A stretch of DNA of 64,000 nucleotides from Terriglobia bacterium. GTDB taxonomy: Bacteria > Acidobacteriota > Terriglobia > Terriglobales > Acidobacteriaceae. How positions within the stretch are numbered: the first letter of the stretch is position 1; each line of letters opens with the position of its first letter. Under the pieces are notes generated by a model, which saw only the letters and a program-made list of their open reading frames with translations, searched no databases and was not told the DNA's origin. The DNA lies in the NCBI GenBank assembly GCA_020073185.1, contig JAIQFT010000025.1, positions 1-64,000 on the forward strand. Direction: 5' to 3'. The position numbers and the translations under genes are program-made. Positions 31,719 through 39,277 of this stretch are shown in pieces.

Positions 31719-32978
31719 ATGAAACGTCTCCTCCTCCTCTCCACTACGACCGGGTACCAGGCGCAGCAATTCCGCGCCGCCGCCGCGCGGATGGAGATTC
31801 CCCTGGTGCTGGCCTCTGATACCTGCCACGCCATGGACGATCCTTGGGGTGACGGTGCGATCTCTGTCCGCTTCCAGAAGCCGCGCGAGTCTGCCGGAAA
31901 GATCCGCGAATTCGCCCAGCATCAGCCCATCCACGGCCTGGTGGCCATTGGTGATGCGCCCACCGTCACCGCCGCGCTCCTCGCCCGCGACCTCGCGCTG
32001 CGCTTCCATCCGCCTCACGCAGTCGAGCTCTGCCGCAACAAGTTCCTCGCCCGCCAGCGCTACCAGCAGGCCGGCATGCGCGTGCCCTGGTACGCGCGGT
32101 TCAAGCTCGCCTCCGATCTGGCGCAAGCCTCGCGCGCTGTACCCTATCCGTGCGTGCTGAAGCCGCTCGGACTCTCCGCCAGCCGCGGCGCCATTCGCGC
32201 CAACCACGAGCGGGAATTTGTCGCCGCATTTCGGCGCATCACTGCCCTGCTGCAGCAGAAGGACGTGAAGATCATGCGCGATGAGAGCGCCGCCTGGATC
32301 CAGGTGGAGAGCTTCATTCCAGGCCGCGAGTTCGCCGTCGAGGGCCTGGTGACGCGCGGCCGCCTGCGCGTGCTCGCCATCTTCGACAAGCCCGATCCGC
32401 TCGACGGCCCCTTCTTCGAAGAGACCATCTACGTCACGCCCTCGCGCCTCAGCGGCTCGGCCCAGCAGGCGATCACCGACTGCAGTCAACAGGCAATCAC
32501 CGCGCTCGGCCTCACTGACGGTCCCGTCCACGCCGAGCTGCGCCTCCACGATGACGGCCCGTGGATGCTGGAGGTCGCGGCACGGCCCATCGGCGGCCTG
32601 TGCGCGGGCGCGTTGCGCTTCGACCGCGACGGCCATCCTCTTTCTTTGGAAGAGCTCATCCTCCGCCACGCGCTCGGCGAACCCGTGGACGGCATCCCGC
32701 GCGAGAGCTGCGCCTCAGGCGTGATGATGATCCCCATCCCGCACGAAGGCTTCTACGAGGGCTTGGAGAACCTGGAGGCGGCGCAGCAGGTTCCTGGCAT
32801 CGAGCGTGTCGAGATCACCGCCAAGTTCCGTCAGAAGCTGGTCCCGCTGCCGGAAGGCGCCAGTTATCTGGGCTTCATCTTCGCGCGCGGACCCAGCCCG
32901 CAATCGGTGGAGGATGCGCTGCGGGAATCCCACCGGCAACTTGCATTCCTGATTTCACAGGCAATTCCTGTTATCTAA
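31719..32978 (+). CDS. ATP-grasp domain protein (carboxylate-amine/thiol ligase family)
   Basis: Predicted 419 residues. ATP-grasp landmarks: ELCRNKFLARQRYQQAGMRVPWYARF, YPCVLKPLGLSASRGAIRA (ATP-lid Lys and Ser), IQVESFIPGREFAVEGLV, HAELRLHDDGPWMLEVAARPIGG with metal-binding acids. The C-terminal subdomain (PIPHEGFYEGLENLEAAQQV... YLGFIFARGPSP) resembles L-amino-acid ligases and related dipeptide or biotin-carboxylase-like ligases. It likely forms an amide bond between an acyl phosphate and an amine; substrates are unknown. Start MKRLLLLS at 31719 is preferred over one 75 bp upstream that would read repeat sequence. No biosynthetic cluster surrounds it. Confidence 0.85.
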   Translation: MKRLLLLSTTTGYQAQQFRAAAARMEIPLVLASDTCHAMDDPWGDGAISVRFQKPRESAGKIREFAQHQPIHGLVAIGDAPTVTAALLARDLALRFHPPHAVELCRNKFLARQRYQQAGMRVPWYARFKLASDLAQASRAVPYPCVLKPLGLSASRGAIRANHEREFVAAFRRITALLQQKDVKIMRDESAAWIQVESFIPGREFAVEGLVTRGRLRVLAIFDKPDPLDGPFFEETIYVTPSRLSGSAQQAITDCSQQAITALGLTDGPVHAELRLHDDGPWMLEVAARPIGGLCAGALRFDRDGHPLSLEELILRHALGEPVDGIPRESCASGVMMIPIPHEGFYEGLENLEAAQQVPGIERVEITAKFRQKLVPLPEGASYLGFIFARGPSPQSVEDALRESHRQLAFLISQAIPVI

Positions 32979-33090
32979 CAGAAGATGCTGCCCACGCGGA
33001 ACAATCGTGGACGGGCACGATGTGAGCCTTGCGGTGCGGTGAGCGGGAGTGACCGGGGCTGAAAGCGGAATCGACACTGCCAGTTCGAAA

Positions 33091-33116
33091 GGCCCGGAGG
33101 ATCGCTCCCCCGGGCC
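33091..33116. repeat. GC-rich hairpin between convergent genes (REP-like or bidirectional terminator)
   Basis: GGCCCGGAGGA (33091-33101) and TCCCCCGGGCC (33106-33116), 11 bp stem with one G-T pair, 4-base loop, between the ATP-grasp gene and the subtilase stop. No T run; GGGCCCACA next to it matches the edge of the truA element. Confidence 0.55.
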
Positions 33117-33129
33117 CACAAGCGAATCT

Positions 33130-35475
33130 CTACTTCAGGAATACATCGACCCTATATTGCTCCGTGTTTTGCTCCTTGTCCTTCTTCCAGCGATCGAAGC
33201 CAATCCGGTCGTAAATGGTGTAACCGTTCACCAGAATCTGCCACATGCCTGCTTGGGGATTCTGAATGGCGGCGCGTTCAAGGCCATTGATAGTAGCTCC
33301 GTCAAAATTGAAGGTGCCGTCCGGGGCGACCAGGATCATATCGATATCGTTGGTCGGGTAAGAGGCCCAGTCGTGGTTCCAGGTCAATTCGAAGTCCGCC
33401 TCGCCGGTTCCGGCGGGCACATTGAATGGAATTGCGACCGTGTCGCCCTCACCGACCTTGCCCTTGGTGTGGAAATTCGGCTTGCCCTTCAACGTGGCCG
33501 TGGCGGAATAGTCAGCCGACACCCGTCCGGCATTTGTCCAATCTCCCGTAAACGTCACCCGGAGAATGCCCGCCTCCGGATTTGGGATCGTAAATGTCAT
33601 CGGCCCGGTAATGAGCCCCGGCCCCACCTTGTAATCGCCCTCGCCGATGGCGGAGGTCTTGGCCGAGTGCACGGCAAAGATTAAGTCGTCACCATATATT
33701 TGGTTCTGCTGCGCCGGATCGTTCTCGGGCGTGACGCCGTTTACGCTGATGGTGATGCCTCCAACGTCCTTCCCAACTTCGAGGTAGAACTCGCGGCGCT
33801 GCCCCGGCAGCAGCTTGACTGCCTTCCCGGAAACCGTTCTTCCGGGCGCTAAATCGTCAACGCGCAGCCACAAACGTTGCAGATTGTCTTCCACCTCTCC
33901 ACTGGGCCAGAGGGAGGGAAGGATCCACCCCGGCAGCCACCACCATGTCTGCAGCAACTTGATCGAGTGTGCCACGTCGAGATAGCCGGCGCCCTGATCG
34001 AACACGCCGGAGTTGTCGCCCAGCAGATTATGGTTCGTGGCCAGAATGATGGCATTGCGAACCTGCGCCGCTGACGCAGACGGCACGGCCTTGCGGATCA
34101 AGGCTGCCGCCCCGGCAACGGTTGGCGCCGCGAACGAGGTCCCACTCACAAAATACAGTCCGCCGCTGGATCCCTGCGCAAAGTTGTAGTCGCCGGCCGT
34201 GGTGACATCGACCCCGATGCGGCCGTCGGCGGTCGGTCCACGGGAACTGAAGTAGGCCGTCTGAATCGCATTCGACGGCCGGTAAACTGTGCCGAAGCCC
34301 GGGGTACAGGTGGTGTAATCCAAGTAGATCCGTTCGTGAGTCGGGGTGGTCGCTGCCGCCGATGAGATCGAGGCGAAACTGGTGGAAGGCGTACCGGTGG
34401 TTAAGCCCGACGGGCCGGCATTTCCCGACGAAACCGCTACCGTCATCCCGACCGACAGCATTTGCTGCACCAGTTGATCCTCCACGTCACGCCCGGCGAT
34501 CATCGTCGGGCCACCCAGGCTCATATTGAGGACTTTTATGTTGAGCGAGTCATACACAAACGGATCGTCCTCCGTCCCCGATCCCGATACCGGGACCGCG
34601 GGATGCCCGGCCAGGTAGTTCTTCTTCATCGTGATGGCACGGTCCATGGCGGCAATAATCCGCGATGAAGGAGTCGAACTCGAAGTGGCTGCAAAAACCT
34701 TCATCGCATAGATCTTGGCGCCCGGTGCGACACCGGTTATGGGAAGAACGTAGGAAGTCGGGAAGCCGTACGGAGTTCCGTCCAGCACCGAACTAGGAGC
34801 GTTGAAAGCCATCGACTGACCCAGGCAACCCGTTTTCGACACCAGGAAGCCGGCATGGCCGGCGATCATGGAGCCAGTCCAGGTACCGTGGGGGCCATTG
34901 TTCCGGCTCGTGGCCGAAACCGTATCGCCACTGAAGTTCTCGCCTCCGATCACGGTTCCCGTCAGGGTAGCGACCCCCGAGTAGTTGGCGGTGCCACTGT
35001 CGATGAGTGCCACCACCACATCCTGCCCCAGGTTGCCGCCAGCCTGCACGGTGCTGGCGTTGATTAGATCGTTGTTGAAGGTGTAATCGTTCGGCGAAGA
35101 TGCCAGCGACTTCAAGGCAGCTTCATCCAGCGCAATTGTGCCGTCGGTATCGACGGGAATCTCGCGCACGCCCGCACCCCGCAGGTCGCGCGTCGGGGTC
35201 AGATACATCACCATGTCTTTCGATACCTTAAACTCCGGCACCGAACTCAGGGCGGCCTGGGCACTTGCCGGGACGATGGCCGCCACCGCATTCACATTTG
35301 CGTACTCGTCGGTGATGGCGCCGCCGAGCCTTTGGATCGTGTTTCTCAGAACCTCCCTGGGGCCGGTCGAACTAACGATGACACGGGTGTCCTTATCGGC
35401 CGCCCAAGCGCCCGCCGCCGACAAGAGCAACATTGCAAGACATAGCCAATGTGACAACTTTCTGCCTCCAAGCAT
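33130..35475 (-). CDS. Secreted subtilisin-like serine protease (S8)
   Basis: Predicted 781 residues. AGGAGG lies 8 bp before the ATG; signal peptide ends near AAGAWA. Residues ~31-93 resemble an inhibitor-I9 propeptide. Catalytic triad: Asp159 (VVVALIDSGT), His196 (NNGPHGTWTG), Ser447 (SGTSFAAPTVAG), with oxyanion Asn352 (SSGNAGPSG). The C-terminal ~300 residues form one or more beta-rich domains (SYSPxx-free, with PAGTGEADFELTWNHDWA and PQAGMWQILVNGY, like pre-peptidase C-terminal or P-type domains). An S8 protease probably working outside the cell. A separate gene upstream encodes a second propeptide-like domain. Confidence 0.93.
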   Translation of the reverse strand: MLGGRKLSHWLCLAMLLLSAAGAWAADKDTRVIVSSTGPREVLRNTIQRLGGAITDEYANVNAVAAIVPASAQAALSSVPEFKVSKDMVMYLTPTRDLRGAGVREIPVDTDGTIALDEAALKSLASSPNDYTFNNDLINASTVQAGGNLGQDVVVALIDSGTANYSGVATLTGTVIGGENFSGDTVSATSRNNGPHGTWTGSMIAGHAGFLVSKTGCLGQSMAFNAPSSVLDGTPYGFPTSYVLPITGVAPGAKIYAMKVFAATSSSTPSSRIIAAMDRAITMKKNYLAGHPAVPVSGSGTEDDPFVYDSLNIKVLNMSLGGPTMIAGRDVEDQLVQQMLSVGMTVAVSSGNAGPSGLTTGTPSTSFASISSAAATTPTHERIYLDYTTCTPGFGTVYRPSNAIQTAYFSSRGPTADGRIGVDVTTAGDYNFAQGSSGGLYFVSGTSFAAPTVAGAAALIRKAVPSASAAQVRNAIILATNHNLLGDNSGVFDQGAGYLDVAHSIKLLQTWWWLPGWILPSLWPSGEVEDNLQRLWLRVDDLAPGRTVSGKAVKLLPGQRREFYLEVGKDVGGITISVNGVTPENDPAQQNQIYGDDLIFAVHSAKTSAIGEGDYKVGPGLITGPMTFTIPNPEAGILRVTFTGDWTNAGRVSADYSATATLKGKPNFHTKGKVGEGDTVAIPFNVPAGTGEADFELTWNHDWASYPTNDIDMILVAPDGTFNFDGATINGLERAAIQNPQAGMWQILVNGYTIYDRIGFDRWKKDKEQNTEQYRVDVFLK

Positions 35476-35695
35476 AATGAGCTCCTCCTGGGAGAATCGT
35501 CTTTGATTCCTGGGACAATATTTCGTGGGGCCAGTAGCCTAGCCCTCGTGCAGCCTGATGTCTAGAAATGCTTCACTGCATGACCTTCGAATTGCGCGTT
35601 TTCTTTTCCCAAGAAGGGAAGCACCGTGGCGGGTACCCACTGCTGGCGGGAGCGGACGAAGCGTTACCGCCTAAACGGAGGCTGCCAACCACGTA

Positions 35696-36217
35696 TCATT
35701 TGGGGCGGTTGCTGCTCCCGGGGCTGGTTGCGGATACCTTGTAGTCCTTGCGAATCCTCTTGATTCCCGGCAAATGCCTCAAATCATCGGCGGCTAGGTC
35801 GGGAATCGCCACCGTGGCCGCATGGATGTTCTGAAACTTGTTCAATACCACCCCACCGAGCCGTTCGATCGCCGGTTGTGGAAGCACGGCATTGTCCTCT
35901 AGCGTGACAATAACCGTGGTTGCCGGGTCAGCAGCCTCTACGCCTCTGATCTGCCGGGCCGACGTGCAGGGGCTTGCACTACTTCGCAAAAACCAGTTCA
36001 ACCCGGACGAGGAACGGGCTGCAACCTTCCATCCCGCCTGCTCAGCCTTGGCGCCGAAATCCGCGTCCGCCGAGCGAAGCTGCACAAGACATTCCTGCTC
36101 CATCGCCACACCGTCGCGGTTCGGCCTGGTCTGCGAATTGACTGCGATGACTCCGGCGATCAGGCAGATCGTCAGCCCGCTTGTACATGCCAAGATCGTC
36201 CAAGCATCTGGCCGCAT
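35696..36217 (-). CDS. Stand-alone inhibitor I9/propeptide-like protein
   Basis: Predicted 173 residues; AGGAG 5 bp before the ATG. A membrane anchor or signal (WTILACTSGLTICLIAGVIAV) is followed by a Cys-containing region, and the C-terminal ~70 residues (TTVIVTLEDNAVLP, IERLGGVVLNKFQNIHAATV, LAADDLRHLPGIKRIRKDYK) align with residues 31-93 of the adjacent subtilase (RVIVSSTG, IQRLGGAITDEYANVNAVAAI, ALSSVPEFKVSKDM). Free-standing I9 proteins act as subtilase inhibitors or chaperones. Same strand, 220 bp upstream of the protease gene. The 220 bp gap holds no feature I can support. Confidence 0.7.
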   Translation of the reverse strand: MRPDAWTILACTSGLTICLIAGVIAVNSQTRPNRDGVAMEQECLVQLRSADADFGAKAEQAGWKVAARSSSGLNWFLRSSASPCTSARQIRGVEAADPATTVIVTLEDNAVLPQPAIERLGGVVLNKFQNIHAATVAIPDLAADDLRHLPGIKRIRKDYKVSATSPGSSNRPK

Positions 36218-36305
36218 AATCACTCCTAGACGGAGATCCTCCGTCCGAACCAGCAGGATTGGTTTAGAGAGTCCCGTGGAACGGCGCACAATCGCTTCCA
36301 GCCAG

Positions 36306-36638
36306 CTAGCTTTTGCTCCGCGGTGGCACGTAGCCGGGTGGAAACGCCGAGCCCTCGCCGAAGAAATATTCTTCCATGTGTTTGAGGATCAGCTCCTGGT
36401 CCTGGCGATTGGCGGGATTCAAGCGGTACTCGTTGAGCACCATCTTGCAATATTCGCCCCAGAGCTTCCAGGCCTCGGCGGAGACCTGCTCGTAAATGCG
36501 CTGGCCCAGCGGGCTGTCGAACGGAGGCTCGTCGAGCCCCGGCATCTCTTTCTGAAACTTCACGCAGAACACTTTGCGCGCGTTGGGATCGGCGTGCGGT
36601 TGCGGCGGCTCGCCGGCGAAGGGATTACCACAGCTCAT
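36306..36638 (-). CDS. yggX: Fe(2+)-trafficking / oxidative damage protection protein YggX family
   Basis: Predicted 110 residues. VFCVKFQKEMPGLDEPPFDSPLGQRIYEQVSAEAW is the family N-terminus, here preceded by ~20 extra residues. KLWGEYCKMVLNEYRLNPANRQDQELILKHMEEYFFGE is the C-terminal half. YggX limits oxidative damage to Fe-S clusters. A short Pro/Arg tail (PPGYVPPRSKS) follows. Confidence 0.93.
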   Translation of the reverse strand: MSCGNPFAGEPPQPHADPNARKVFCVKFQKEMPGLDEPPFDSPLGQRIYEQVSAEAWKLWGEYCKMVLNEYRLNPANRQDQELILKHMEEYFFGEGSAFPPGYVPPRSKS

Positions 36639-36753
36639 GTACGCTCCTCATATCTCGATTACGATTTTAGCGCATCGCAGTGCTGCGGGTCACAAGCCCA
36701 TTTCGCTGCCCACAAAATGAAAAAGTCAGAACGAAGAATTTGGGCTCTCGCCA

Positions 36754-36802
36754 TTCTCCATTCTGACTGCTTCTGACCTCTGACCTCTTACTTCCTGCTT
36801 CT
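36754..36802. repeat. Heptad tandem repeat (GACCTCT/TGCTTCT-type), about seven units
   Basis: Units TTCTCCA, TTCTGAC, TGCTTCT, GACCTCT, GACCTCT, TACTTCC, TGCTTCT in the gap after the isocitrate lyase stop. Confidence 0.65.
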
Positions 36803-36817
36803 CCCTGGCGAAGCGAG

Positions 36818-38203
36818 CTAGTCTCCGGCCATGCGTTCGGGCCTGGGTTCGACGGCAGGGCAGTCGCCCAGGATCGGCTGGCAGGCCGGATCGTGGCCGA
36901 TCTGGATTACCTGCGGTGTGGGCTTCAACTGGAACTGCTCTTCCTCGGTCGAGCCTTCCAGCGCCTTGGTGGAGGTCATGCCTTGAGAGATGACCTCGGT
37001 GACGGCGTCGAAGTAGCCGGTGCCGACGAACTTCTGGTGCTTCACCGCCTGGTATCCATACTCGTACTCGCGGCTGAATTCCTTTTCCTGCAGGCGCGCG
37101 TAGGCGGTCATGCCCTTGTCGCGATAGCCGCGCGCCAGTTCGAACATGCTCAGGTTGAGCGAGTGGAAACCGGCGAGGGTGACGAACTGGAACTTGTAGC
37201 CCATCTCGGCCAACTCCGGCTGGAAGCGCGCGATGTCGGCATCGCTCAGCTTCTTCTTCCAGTTGAACGACGGCGAGCAGTTGTAGGCCAGCATTTTGCC
37301 CGGGAACCTGGCGTGCACGCCCTCGGCGAAGCGGCGCGCCTCCTCGATATTGGGCTCGGAGGTCTCGCACCAGATCAGATCCACGTACGGCGCGTAGGCG
37401 ATGCTGCGCGCGATGGCGTAGTCAAGGCCGCCCTGCACGCGGAAGAAACCTTCGGTGGTGCGCTGGGGTTGGACGAACGCGCGGTCCAGCGGATCAATGT
37501 CGCTGGTGAGCAGCTTGGCGGAGTTGGCGTCGGTGCGCGCCATCAGCAGTGTGGGCACGCCCATCACGTCGGCGGCCAGGCGCGCGGCGACCAGCTTCTG
37601 GATCGCCTCCTGCGCAGGGACGAGGACTTTGCCCCCGAGGTGGCCGCACTTCTTCGCCGAGGAGAGCTGGTCTTCGAAGTGGACGCAGGCAGCCCCGCCC
37701 TCGATCATCGCCTTCATAAGCTCGTAAGCGTTCAGCGGGCCGCCAAAGCCGGCTTCCGCATCGGCCACCAGCGGCGCAAACCAGTAGGTGCCGTTCTTCC
37801 CTTCCGCGTGGTCGATCTGGTCGGCACGCAGCAGCGCGTTGTTGATCTTGCGGCAAAGATTGGGAACGCTGTCGGCCGGGTAAAGGCTCTGGTCGGGATA
37901 GGTCTGGCCGGCGTCGTTGGCGTCGGCCGCGACCTGCCAGCCGCTGACGTAGATGGCCTGGAGGCCGGCCTTCACCATCTGCACGGCCTGGTTACCGGTG
38001 ACCGCGCCGAGCGCGGGAACGTACTCGCCGCTGTGCAGGAGCTCCCATAACTTCTCCGCACCTATGCGGGCCAGCGAGTGTTCGAGGCGCACGCTGCCGC
38101 GCAGCCGCTCAACGTCAGCCATGGTGTAAGGACGGGAAACGCCCTTCCACCGCGGATTATCATTCCAGATGTTCTTCTCTTTGGATTCTCCATTCGCAGG
38201 CAT
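36818..38203 (-). CDS. aceA: Isocitrate lyase
   Basis: Predicted 461 residues, full length. It splits isocitrate to glyoxylate and succinate in the glyoxylate shunt. Landmarks: ISGW-type [36 protein letters not shown], the catalytic [13 protein letters not shown] with active-site Cys, and [29 protein letters not shown]. The first gene downstream of a divergent regulator region; the 18 bp palindrome nearest to it ends 45 bp before the start. Malate synthase, the second shunt enzyme, is encoded beyond the IclR gene. Confidence 0.96.
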   Translation of the reverse strand: MPANGESKEKNIWNDNPRWKGVSRPYTMADVERLRGSVRLEHSLARIGAEKLWELLHSGEYVPALGAVTGNQAVQMVKAGLQAIYVSGWQVAADANDAGQTYPDQSLYPADSVPNLCRKINNALLRADQIDHAEGKNGTYWFAPLVADAEAGFGGPLNAYELMKAMIEGGAACVHFEDQLSSAKKCGHLGGKVLVPAQEAIQKLVAARLAADVMGVPTLLMARTDANSAKLLTSDIDPLDRAFVQPQRTTEGFFRVQGGLDYAIARSIAYAPYVDLIWCETSEPNIEEARRFAEGVHARFPGKMLAYNCSPSFNWKKKLSDADIARFQPELAEMGYKFQFVTLAGFHSLNLSMFELARGYRDKGMTAYARLQEKEFSREYEYGYQAVKHQKFVGTGYFDAVTEVISQGMTSTKALEGSTEEEQFQLKPTPQVIQIGHDPACQPILGDCPAVEPRPERMAGD

Positions 38204-38247
38204 CCGTCAATCTCCTTCGTCTAATGGGTTCGAGGCCGGGGAACCGG

Positions 38248-38265
38248 TGTTCAGCATTTCGAACA
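38248..38265. promoter_or_regulatory. Operator box 1 (proximal to isocitrate lyase)
   Basis: TGTTCAGCATTTCGAACA, with complementary outer half-sites TGTTC-N8-GAACA. Its near edge is 45 bp from the isocitrate lyase start. Likely site for the IclR-family regulator. Confidence 0.75.
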
Positions 38266-38321
38266 CCGTTCAAGGTGGTGTACACAGAGTAGAGGCCGCC
38301 ACCGCCGCCGGTCAATTTGTA

Positions 38322-38339
38322 TGTTCAACATATTGAACA
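38322..38339. promoter_or_regulatory. Operator box 2 (central)
   Basis: TGTTCAACATATTGAACA, the best palindrome of the three, centred 74 bp from box 1 and 70 bp from box 3, close to whole numbers of helical turns. Confidence 0.75.
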
Positions 38340-38391
38340 CAAATTCATGATCACGTACACCCAAGTTTTCGATTGGCGTAACCAAGGTACT

Positions 38392-38409
38392 CGTTCAGCA
38401 TATTGAACA
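38392..38409. promoter_or_regulatory. Operator box 3 (proximal to the IclR-family gene)
   Basis: CGTTCAGCATATTGAACA, differing from the other boxes at its first base. Its near edge is 45 bp from ATG 38454, mirroring box 1. Confidence 0.75.
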
Positions 38410-38453
38410 ATAGTTCGACCCGCGGTAGCATAGGGCCGGCGACGCCCAAAACT

Positions 38454-39254
38454 ATGACCCTTGCCGCCGAATCGCCGTCCACCGCGGTTGACCGCACCAT
38501 CGCCATCCTGGAGGCGGTGGCGGCGCGCGCCTCGGGCATGAGCAACGCCGAGATCAGCCGCAAGCTGGACATCCCCAAAAGTTCGGCGAGCTACATCCTG
38601 CGCGCGCTGGAGAGACACGGCTACCTGCGGCGCGACGGCGAAAACGGCAAGTACCGACTCGGCCTGAAGGTGCTCAACCTGGGCCGGGGCGCGCTCAACG
38701 GCGTGGACGTGCGCGAGGTCGCGCTGCCCATCATGCGCACGCTGGTGGAGCACGTGCACATCACCTCGCATCTGGCCATCCTCGACGGCACCCAGGCGGT
38801 GTACGTCGAGCGGGTGGAATCGCCCGGCTTCGTGAAGATGGACACCTGGGTCGGGCGCCGCATGGAGATTTATTCCACCAGCGTCGGCAAGGCGCTGGTA
38901 TCGCAGCTTCCCGAAGCCCAGGTCCAGGCCATCCTGCGCGATCGCGGAATGAAAAAGCGGACGCCAACCACAATCACCAACCCGGCGCGCTTCCTGCGCG
39001 AGCTGGAACTAGTGCGCGAGCGCGGCCACGCCTTCGACGACGAGGAGAACAGCGCCGGCGTGCGCTGCGTGGCAGCGCCGGTATTCAACGCCGCGGGCGC
39101 GGTCGAGGCGGCGCTGAATGTCACCGGCACGACCCAGCAGGTGAACCGGGAAACGCTGCCGCGGATCATCGACGCGGTAAAGGACTCAGCGCGGCGGATT
39201 TCCACCCAGTTGGGTTATCGTCCGGCAAGGGTCGGCATAGGCAATCGCAAGTAA
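38454..39254 (+). CDS. IclR-family transcriptional regulator
   Basis: Predicted 266 residues. The winged HTH is residues ~10-75 (AVDRTIAILEAVAARASGMSNAEISRKLDIPKSSASYILRAL). The IclR ligand domain follows (TSHLAILDGTQAVYVERVES, IYSTSVGKALVSQLPE, FDDEENSAGVRCVAAPVFNAAG). The ATG at 38454 is preferred; an in-frame TTG at 38403 lies inside operator box 3. Family members repress or activate glyoxylate, acetate or aromatic catabolism genes in response to small acids. Divergent from isocitrate lyase and convergent with malate synthase (23 bp), so regulation of the shunt is likely. Confidence 0.93.
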   Translation: MTLAAESPSTAVDRTIAILEAVAARASGMSNAEISRKLDIPKSSASYILRALERHGYLRRDGENGKYRLGLKVLNLGRGALNGVDVREVALPIMRTLVEHVHITSHLAILDGTQAVYVERVESPGFVKMDTWVGRRMEIYSTSVGKALVSQLPEAQVQAILRDRGMKKRTPTTITNPARFLRELELVRERGHAFDDEENSAGVRCVAAPVFNAAGAVEAALNVTGTTQQVNRETLPRIIDAVKDSARRISTQLGYRPARVGIGNRK

Positions 39255-39277
39255 TTTCAAGCGCCAGCCGGGGCTGC

